A DNA stretch of 64,000 bases. Source: Serripes groenlandicus. Its lineage: Eukaryota; Mollusca; Bivalvia; Cardiida; Cardiidae. Of this stretch, positions 43,960-55,000 are shown piece after piece; within the stretch, counting starts at the first letter, position 1, and every line of letters begins with the position of its first letter. A model generated the notes under the pieces. The model was not told where the DNA came from. It saw only the letters and a list, made by a program, of their open reading frames with translations, and ran no database searches. Position numbers and translations under genes: made by a program. The DNA lies in contig JASEVX010000112.1 of NCBI GenBank assembly GCA_031761405.1, positions 372,001 to 436,000 of the forward strand, read 5' to 3'.

Positions 43960-46900
43960 CTGAAATATAATAGACATAATCCACATCATGGGTTATCAGA
44001 TAATAACATACATATCAGGCGTGGACCAGGTACCGGTATACGCATGTACGCTAATATGTTTAATTCATCAGGATAGGAAAAACATGCATTAACAAGAGTT
44101 GTCGGAGGACAATATAGCTCGCCGATCAGGGCCATCGTCTATCAGGGCCTACTTCAGAACAGTTATAGCATTGGTAAAAGTCTATAACTATATAATATAC
44201 CATCATTCCCAGTCTTGCACACAAAGGTTTGACCAAAAAGGGGCACAATTCAGTCAAAATTCATTCTAGAGTTATGGGACTTGACATACAGGGTCATCTA
44301 ATGACCTTGAATAAGTGTGTGAAGTTTCAAAGCAACAGCATACACAGTGTCTGAGAAAAAGCCTTGCACGCAAAGGTTTGACCAAAATTATAAGTAAAAA
44401 AATGGCACAATTCAGTCAAAATCCATTCCAGAGTTATGGGACTTGACATACAAGGTCATCTAATGACCTTAAATAAGTATGTGAAGTTTCAAAGCAACAG
44501 CTTACACAGTGACTGAGAAAAGGCATTGCACGCAAAGGTTTGACCAAAATTCTAAGTCCAAAAAGGGGCACAATTCAGTCAAAATCCATTCCAGAGTTAA
44601 GGGACTTGACATACAAGGTCATCTAATGACCCTGAATAAGTGTGTGAAGTTTCAAAGCAACAGCATACACAGTGTCTGAGAAAAGGCCTTGCACGCAAAG
44701 GTTTGACCAAGCTGGCAACGCGTACGCCAACGCCGGGGTGATTACATAAGCTCCCCTATTTCTTCGAATAGGCGAGCTAAAAACTGAAGGCTTAGAGTGG
44801 TAAGAGGTAATTTCGTCCGAAAAAGTAAATAATCTGAATGTAGATATAGCTAGTTTATGCTTTACGGTTTGACCAAAATGACCACTTGAGTTCTCCATAT
44901 GCAACCTAGGCTTAATTGATTGATTGGTGTTTTACGCCACTTTCAACAAGTTTTCAGGGAATTATACCTGTACTACTGGTCAATTTATCCAGACAAGCTA
45001 GTCAGTCGTAATGCTAACTTAAAGGGCAGCCATTACTACCATTGTTTAAAGTCTTTGGTATATCCCAGTCGGGAATCGAACCCGCAACCTCCGGCACTCG
45101 AGGCGGACGCTCTATCACTATACCACCGGTCTGCAACTTAAGAGACTAAGATTTCAAAATGTCATGGAATATGCCCGGACCGGACCCCCTTACCTTACCA
45201 GTGTGTATACATGATTTTTGGCCCAGATTAAACCTATAAATTACTAGATGACCATGATGGTCATATATTGTTTACCTGATTTAATAGAATTTCTGTACTT
45301 GGATAGTCAAATATCTAACTGTTGCAGTAAGTTATGGTGTTATTATGTGACTTGGGTTTGTGCTGTCTAACTTTAGCTACATATAAACATGACAATAGTA
45401 GTATAAAAGTGAGGGTTTAAATAATAACACTTAACACTTAACACTTAACACGCCTACGTCACTTCCGGTATAGAGTGGGCGCGCATACTTAACACTACGT
45501 CACTTCCGGTATAAAAGTGAGGGTTTAAATCATAACACTTAACACTTAACACTTAACACGCCTACGTCACTTCCGGTATAGAGTGGGCGCGCATACTTAA
45601 CACTACGTCACTTCCGGTATAAGAGTGAGGGTTCAAATCATAACACTTAACACTTAACACGCCTACGTCACTTCCGGTATAGAGTGGGTGCTCAAACTTA
45701 ACGCTTAACACTCCTACATCACTTATCCGTTGTAAGGGTGGTCGCCCGTGTTAAACAGTGAATGCGTCGCTCCGATAGAAAGGGGACCCCCTTTTCTAAA
45801 CATGCGGGAACTTACGTATTTCGGACGGGTACCTATGTATTTCTTGTTTGAAATCATAAAGTGAAATTAATGCATTTAAGATACCGGTCAAATTTATTTC
45901 TCATTCTCAAGAACTTCGAGTGATATATAAGGAGCCATTATTTATTCTTTCACGTTGTAAAAACACAAATCCTGGTGCTTTTACTGCGAAACCGAAAAAA
46001 GATACGAGCAGATTGCCCGTTTTAACACTTAACACTCCTACGTCACTTGTGTTGTAAGGGTGATTGCCCAACTTAACACTTAACACTCAAAATGTCACAT
46101 CCGTTGTAAGGGTAGTTGCCCATTTTAACAGTTAATGCGTCGCTCCAGTAAGACGGGGACCCATCTTCTTTAACATTTAACACGCCACTTCTTAACACTA
46201 TAAAATAAGGATCACATCTAACTCAACGCTTTCATTATCAGTTTGAATTAAAAAAAAAAAGGCGACGTTCGCGGAACAAGTAATAACCATTCTAATGTTC
46301 ATCGTATACTTAAGATGTCAGAGATTTCAATTTCTTTAAACAGTGATTGGTCGCAGTTTGATTAGAGAATTCGCGTACAAATTAATGAAACACCATTTCA
46401 CATATTAAAAATCCCCTATCTTGTTCATGATGACATATTTAACTAAAGAGGTTTATTCTTGTAAACAGAAAATGTTGTGTCCCACGCTTTCCGGTTTAAA
46501 CGAAGTCATTCCGTCTACATTGACATACCAGTAAATAGTCATTTTAATATGATAATTCATACTGCCTACGTAAACATATGATGCTGAATTGCTTGAGAAA
46601 TTTTACTCTTCTTTTCTTCTTTCTTCTTCTTCTGTTCTATGCGTCTGAAAATGCTGATTTATATCAAATTAAATGTGGAATTCGAAAATTCCCTCCTACC
46701 TTTGTCATTTTATTCTGTTCTCCCTTTTCATATGCACGACCTTTGAAGTAAAACATTTATTTTCGCGTTTATAAAGGAAAACATCATATTTCTCAAACAG
46801 CATTCGTTATATAAATATATGAGGAAAGGGGGATAAAAGTGATTAATGTGTTTTTACGTCCGACTCGTGATATGATCTTTTGAACTGTATTTCAAAATAT

Positions 46901-47532
46901 ATAGGTCCATCCGTGACCTATAATATACCCTTACTCTTTCTGTTGTGCTCTTCCTCTTATTTTCTATAACAGGTCACGTTCAGTCTGTATATAAATGCGA
47001 TATTATTCAAAAGCTATTTACTTTATTTTCCATTTATACCGATATACTCTACTTTGTATTAAATTGCATTCAAAATTGTGTTATCATTTGATAGAACTGA
47101 CCATGGTAAATACTTAAGTGTGAGAACACTTTTTCAGCTAAAAGACAAGTTTTAGTCATGTCATGTGATTTTTTTATTTCGCAATTCTGTTTCAATATAT
47201 AGAACGGGTGGATGATTGAACGTGTTCTAGTTTTCCTCCCTCCTAAAATGAGAGATGGTTAGGTGACACGACACAATGTAGGTTTAACAAATCATTAGCA
47301 CATATTAAGATCAGCATGCACTTCGTTCTTCTTCTCTGTATACACAATTCTAATGTTGAAAACGGCGTAAAACCTCAATAAAACAAAACAAACATATGTT
47401 TCTACAACTTTCGCAATAAATGTCAAATTTAAAATAGCTCATAATCTAATCTTATTCGTGTAAACTAAAGAGCACACTTTTCATGTGTTGCGCTATCTAT
47501 TTACGCTCACGTAACTCCGGTTCGGTTCGAAT

Positions 47533-47565
<33 letters not shown>

Positions 47566-48980
47566 ACGCAGTTTTCGGAAAACGAGTTATAACACATTCT
47601 CACGTAAAAACATTTAAAAACGTTACATATAGTTTATAAGTATGGATAGAGAGGATAATACACGAATAGCTGCGATGGTAGCAGAGTATGTGGGAAAAAA
47701 AATCGGCAAGCTTCGCTAACCATCAAACAATTGCGGGACGTAAATTATAACATAATGCAGGAATTGTTGAAAGTGCGAACCGACAAAAGTCGTCTGCTTA
47801 TAACCACAAATGGAAAAAAGAATTAACCCTTTTCTCCGCCTTCAAACGATTTGTATGCGTATGAAGCAGATGATTTTCCCAATCATTATGATAAAATGAG
47901 TATTTGCTCATATTGCCTAGTTTCACCGTTTGTCACATTTTCGTTTCTATTCAATGGTTTAACTCTTATTTATCGAGTTACGGTTTGAAAGACTTCCGCT
48001 GCAAACTTATTTTATGTGAAAACAGGTTAAACGGGTGGTTAAGCGAATGACAAACTTAATCCGTTGTAGGGTGAATGCTCAGTTTAACACTTAACACTCA
48101 AAACGTCAGATCCGTTGTAAGGGTGGTTGCCCATTTTAACATGAAGTGTACACCAAATTGGAGTATTTAAAAGAAAAATACTCTGCTTATTTTTACGCAT
48201 TGAACATTTGTTGTTTAAAAGAGAACGGAAAATATCTTCACTTCATACGAAAGCAGACTTGGAAAACACTGGAAGGTAAGGATTTGTAAACATACCACCG
48301 CGTTTGATCGTGGTTTAAATTTAACGCCCATTTTTATGTCCTAGTTTACAACACGTAGTATCTACAGTCATTTTCATTATTGTTTGCTATCATTATTATA
48401 AACAAACACAATCTTGTTGACAGCTGAAACCTTAAACGTTACTGTACGAATGTCAGACATGTTCCCATAACGCGCTATGTTAACACATCTACTATGGTAG
48501 AATACTTTCATAAATATGGGTATATACGTTACATATCGGTATAGTAGCCCAGCTTAAACCATAGACATATAAAATCGAGTAGCAGACGATATATAAACGG
48601 GGAGTCTCATCTGCTTCAACACTCACGTTCTTCTTAAACACTTATTGTTTAACGAATTACTAAAGCACTGCCCTCAAACATACTTTTACGGGCGTATCAG
48701 TTCATCACATGTATACTATTTTCTTTGATGTTTCAAATGTTATCTCATCATAGTTTGTTTTCCTCCTTAATATTAACGAAATATCTTACAATATATGAGG
48801 TGTTCTTGATTGAATATCTCCCTTTCTATCTACTTCTTGTATCAACCATTTGCGGTCCCAATGAGTTTGAATAGAGCGAATTTACACACACACACATTAG
48901 TTTTAACGATATATGCAGCTTGTGCGTAAAAGCTAGGTAACGATGTTTACTCGCATATTTTAATTTTATTTTATAAAGTT

Positions 48981-49014
<34 letters not shown>

Positions 49015-52000
49015 GAAAAAACAGAACTTTACAAATTGATAGAAATAAATGGTTGTCCATTTGAACAACACAGCGTAGTAAACAAATAAATTGTTCTTAT
49101 GATAATAAAGTCCTAGTTTAAATAGCTTATGATTTATGTTGAACTGTATTTGCCTTATTGCGGTATTCAAAACTGAAATTCTACGATATTTGTACAGAAT
49201 TTCAGAAAAGAAAACAATTCATATATCACAACAGGGCACTGACTTATAACACGTAATTGTCCATTTGTTTGTAACATAACCTAGTCACTGAAACACTGAA
49301 CGTTTACGTATAAAGACGGTCGCGTGGCATTTAATTGATGTTTACATTCAGCCAAATAGCTTTAAATCATTGAAGCGTGAACATGTTACAAACACTCGTA
49401 AGATAGGTTTAAATCAAAGCGCTGAAATGTTCAACTGAATAACTTTTAAAACATTGGAGTATTAATAATTGTTTGTGGCTGAAATATATACAAATTTATA
49501 TAATGCTTTGCTATCATTCTATTTCATAAAAATTGCTAACCTTAACTTTGGTACGAGTAGACGACTCTCTACCTCTGCACCACTTTCTTCCACATAAAAT
49601 TCTTTCTTTTTTGTTTCCCCTTTTTTACTTCAGACGAAGAACAGTCAGTATGGAACTGGAACGCAAGGCAAAACAAGTTAGAATAGATGAAGGGATGAAA
49701 CATACTAGCTGTTTCTTAAGTTTTGATATTGCAAGCAGTACTTCCTGGACAACTGATCGAAACATCACAAATGAGCAAATGATTAAAGACATTGTCGCTT
49801 ACAAACAACAGTATGAAGGGGTTCAGTTATCAGACGGTTTAATTAAAAAATTCAGGGATGATTTTATCTTCCAAATGAGTATTGATGAAGGTGTTGGTTT
49901 TCAAGATAGATCCAGAATGGAAGCTGCAACACAGGAATGTGAAACATACATGTATGATATGAAAAGAAAACCATTACAAATCATCAACAGCATTGTCCAA
50001 CAAAACCCCATAAAACAGAAAGAGAAAAGTGATTCTGAAAAACCTCAATTGGAACACGAAAATATGTTGAAAGCATGGGCATTTTTTGACTGTCAAAGGA
50101 AGAAAACGCAAGGTATATTAAGTAGTGACTTAGTTTCAGAAGCTCACGGAAAATTAATGAAAGACTTGATAAGAAATGCTGGTCAATTGTCTGAATGTGT
50201 TCGTTCAACTGTCTGTCCTATAACAAAGGAGCCAGTAACTTATCCAAACCCAGAATTCCTTCGTACAGTTTATTCCACGTTGATGGACTATGCAAATTTT
50301 ATGGCCGAGTATCTGAAAGAAAAGATAAAGACAAAAGTAACAGAAGAGAGCGTTCTTGAAATGATTAAGTTTTTTGCTTGTTTTTTTTCTTCTTTTGTTC
50401 AGCTCCATCCTTATGGTGATGGTAACGGTAGGCTTTCAAGGCTACTGTATTATTACCTTCAATATTTGTTGACACCCTTTGCTGTTGGCATCTACAATAT
50501 CCATGCCCCAACAAATAAAAGTGATTATTTTCTTGCAATAGTCCAAGTTCGTGAAGACACACGCTCAGCTCTTTCTAATAAGTATAATGAATTTAAGGAC
50601 AACAATTGGCGATTTAACAACCAGCCAGTTCTGCTGGCCCGTATGATCTTAGAATGCCAGTGGTTTGCATGGATAAAATTTGACTCGGTCATACAGAAAG
50701 GAAAGACTGCTTACACAAGTCAGATGTCTGAAGATGAGTCTCCTTCAAGCTCCATGGAAAATTAACATTTTAGAAATATTATCTAGATTTCTTTTTTTTT
50801 TTTTTCATTATTAATCCATGGTACTATTGAATATATTTTGCAGGAATATGATTTCTATTGGTTTTATTTGGCTAAGTGCGTATACATAAAAACAGATTTC
50901 TTTAACCCTTTCCCACCTTCAACAAATCTGCAGCAGACAACTTTGAAAACATCTTGACAAAAATCTGGAAAAACCTCATAAATTGACAATTTTAATACTG
51001 AAAAGATTTTAAACAAAAACGTTGGCAAAAGGAGAGTAGTGCTATCAGTGCCACCTGAGCCAGAATAACTGATTGCAGTTATCAATGGTTGTACCCGAAA
51101 TAAATAAAGCTAGCTAAACCCTTCCCCCAAAGCTGTTGATTGAATTGTAAAATGTATTTGGCCTGGAAATATCCGCAGTGTGATACGACATATTCAATCA
51201 TTATGGATCCAACATATGACAACGAAGGCTTCTTAGTAAAAGTACAAGGAAAGTTTGGTTATAATAGGAGCGTTTCTCTTACAAAGTGGAACGATACACT
51301 TTTTTTGCACGTGAACGACAACTCCAAGTGTTGGGATGATGGAAAATTTGATAAAACTAAATCAAAAAGTTTATCATTTAAATGGAGCGATGCTACTTCG
51401 TTAAAGGATTGCTTAATACATATGGAACCATTTGCGCAGCAAATAGAGAGTGAACAAGTATTGTAAACATTTTTTTTTCTCTTTAAAATTATAGTTCATT
51501 TATTAAAATATAACTTTTAGTATTGTTTTACTTCTAATACAATATAAAACTCAACTGAGACTGTAATATTTTTTATTTTTATTTTCAGTCTATTGGATTA
51601 TCAGCCAAACAGACAGAATCGCTACTTCAAAAACCTTTTCCTGAAAAAACGGATGTTGCGCAGCCTTTACCTGTCGTCTACAATTCACATGCGAGAGCAG
51701 GACCTTCTACTCAACAACATAGTTCAAATCGATCAAATATCCGTCATCAGCCGTACTAAGAACATTTTAGTCGTATAAAGTACTTAAGAGAAACTGTATA
51801 TAAAAGTTGTTTTCGTTTTGTGTGTGTGTGTTATTATATTTGTGTTGTGAAGCCATGATACAAGCTGGTATTGATTTTGCTAAACTACAGTCTCAGCGAG
51901 TTGAATTCAGACTTGTGCAATACACACCCGAAAAAAGAAGCATTAAATGTGAAATTAATGAAACATTAACTCTCAAACTAAAGCAAACAAAGAATGGAAT

Positions 52001-55000
52001 CAATGTTATGATAAAGAATGCTTCGAAATTTGTGACACTAACTATAGACGAGTTTTAATTCATGTGCGATTCTGAAGTAGGTATTCAATTTTTAAGTTCG
52101 GTTTTAAACACTCAAGCAAAATGAATAATTTGATAGTTATGCCTCTCACTCGTAAAAAATGGATTTTTAAAAATATATACTGCTCTAGCTGCAATGTATG
52201 GGTGGCTGAATATTATCTAAGTTGTCATCTCAACAGTGTTGGACACGAAAAAAAAAATTAAGAAGTCAGACATTTGTGAAAAGGCGTGTAAAAATAAATC
52301 GACAGCCTAAGATAAAAGCAGGACTTAAACAACAGCGCGAGGAAACGTCGAAATGTAATCAACAACGTGAGCAAAAAAGAAACAATCGCGAGCTTGAAAA
52401 AGAACGATGTAAAGAAACAGAAATGTCTGCGGTTCAGACTCCGGAAAATCAATACGATCATTTTAGCATTTCAGGCAGTACACTAAGGAATGACAGCGAT
52501 ATTTCAACGCGAGAATATTCTCCAGATTTATTCGATATTGTGAAACAAAACTTGTTTGAAAAAGAACTTTGAAAAACATTGTGGTAAAAGAAGACATTGT
52601 TAACAATATATTGCTTTAAAAACATTTTGGTAAAAAGAAATAATTCCTATTTAGTATGTTAACTTTCGACACTTCAATGTGCATTGTTAGTGTCTTACAT
52701 TGGTAGAAAGCATTTGAAAACATTGTAGTAAAAGAAGACATTGTTTACAATAGATTGCTTTAAAAACATTTTGGTAAAAAGAAATAATTCCTATTTAGTA
52801 TGTTAACTTTCGACACTTCAATGTGCATTGTTAGACTAGTGTCTTACAGTGGATAGATAAAAGGTATACATTTTTGTTTTTATAACAACCAATGTCTACT
52901 TTTTTCATAAGTTTAAGTTTATGGGATATAAATTTTAATTCTTCAGATACATCTATAGAAAGAGATACTTTGTCAGAAAAAACAAAACAGTTATGTGTCA
53001 ATCCCTGAGTTAATCATATTTTCACATTCCTCTATAACAGTTAATTCCTATTATTGTTTTTCAAATCTTATTGTATAAAGGTTGTACTATTTTTTATACT
53101 TTGATATCACATTATTACATTAAGAGACTAAAAAACTGTGAGCATTTGCTGCTTCTAAAATATACTCTCCTTTTCCTACAATGTTTCCTTTGTGTTAAAA
53201 ATAGTTTTTACAACCACAACATTTGAACTCAATTCATTTTTGATTTGTATGATTCATTTTGATTCGCTGGTTTTTTTTTTTTTTTTTTTTTTTTTTCCAT
53301 GTATTGTTAGTAAAACACATTATTACATTGACCGTGATGATTTCATATGTTCAGTCTTTTTTTTTTTTTTTAATTTTGTATTCATTCGCTGTTTTTTTTT
53401 TTTTTTTTCATGTATTGTTAGTAAACACATTATTACATTGACCATTATTTCATATGTTCATTTTTTTAATTTGTATTCATTCACTGTTTTTCATGTATTG
53501 TTAGTAATGTTTTTTAATGAAAAAAAATCACAACTTATGTAAAATCTTGTGAACAGATTGCAACATATTTTTACATTCCTCTACAAATTTTGTATTCCTA
53601 TTATTGTTTTCATACATTTTTGTATAAAGGTTGTATTTTTATACATTTGATGTTTACATTATCACATTTAGTGTCTTGAAGTAGATAGCTTTTGAACAAT
53701 TGTGGTAAAGAAGACATGTTTCCATCTATACTGTATCTACCTCATTTCATGGAATCAAACAATTCCTGATATAGTTTTACATGTTTTCCATCAGAGCAGG
53801 GCATAACATATCCATTTATCTTTCATATCAAATCATTTATTTCCCTAGTCATTTATGTAAAGTACCATTTTTAGTCATTCTTAAGTAAGTGTCATTATTT
53901 GATATAGGTGCTATTATTTTAAAGAAAAAAAGGTTTGACGGTTTTTTTAAGAAATCCAATATAACTGTTATAGTTTTGATGTATGTGGGAAACAGGATTG
54001 AAAAGGGTGTACATTTTGTTTTGTAGCAAGCAATGTATACTTTTTTCATCTAGGTTGTATCTACCTCATTTTCATGAAAAAGGTGTGACGTTTTTTAAAG
54101 AAATCCAGTATTACTGTAGTAGATTTGGTGTATGTGGGAAAAGGGTTAAAATCATGGTGAGAAAAGGTAGACATTGGTTGTTTCATAAACAAAAAAATGT
54201 ATACTTTTTTCATCTAGGCTGTATCTACCTCATTTTTATGAAAAAGGTGTGACGTTTTTTAAAGAAATCCAGTATTACTGTAGTAGATTTGGTGTATGTG
54301 GAAAAAGGGTTAAAAATGTAGTGAGAAAAGGTGTACATGTTTTAAAGAAATCCAGTATTTAAAGAAATCAAGTATTAAAAGTAATCATGTATTGAAGGAA
54401 AGTTATTTGAGTTTGGAAGCAACATATTGCTTTAAAAGTTTAAAGTCACTTTATCTAGAGCCCTGAACCAGAAATGTAGCTTAGCAATACAATACAATAC
54501 AATACAATGAATAGATGTATTCAATTTCAGTGAGGCCTAACACTTTTAACAGCGTTTTTTAATGGCACATTGAAATTCGGCGAGTTCATTGTTTATTTTT
54601 TGTCCATCCACATCTGGTCATGGGTGATGAAAGTTCACGCCCTTAAACTTTAATTCTATCTACAAATATATACATCCGTTTGATGTATAAATTGACTTTG
54701 AAAACATTACAAAAAAAAAAAAAAAATAATAATAATATGTGCTAATGATTTGTTAAACCTACATTGTGTCGTGTCACCTAACCATCTCTCATTTTAGGAG
54801 GGAGGAAAACTAGAACACGTTCAATCATCCACCCGTTCTATTGAAACAGAATTGCGAAATAAAAAAATCACATGACATGACTAAAACTTGTCTTTTAGCT
54901 GAAAAAGTGTTCTCACACTTAAGTATTTACCATGGTCAGTTCTATCAAATGATAACACAATTTTGAATGCAATTTAATACAAAGTAGAGTATATCGGTAT

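Larger units (their letters stand above)
47308..49530. other. Fic element interior, left part, no gene seen
   Basis: Between the left TIR and the Fic gene there are a degenerate MITE, a partial TIR copy, a (TA)n at 47537-47560 and a (CA)n at 48983-49012. The 114-codon minus frame at 48.8-49.2 kb includes the CA repeat and is not supported. Confidence 0.55.

Noticed and set aside
48826..49170. 114-codon - strand ORF near a CA repeat
   Set aside because: The (CA)n gives a Cys-Val run; no start context or similarity.
51593..51778. 61-codon ORF starting 51593
   Set aside because: Shadow frame of exon 2 of the PC4-like gene; the correct frame starts at the acceptor 51589 and ends at 51759.
53192..53542. 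116-codon Phe-rich ORF in the Fic element
   Set aside because: Produced by poly-T runs and three tandem units.
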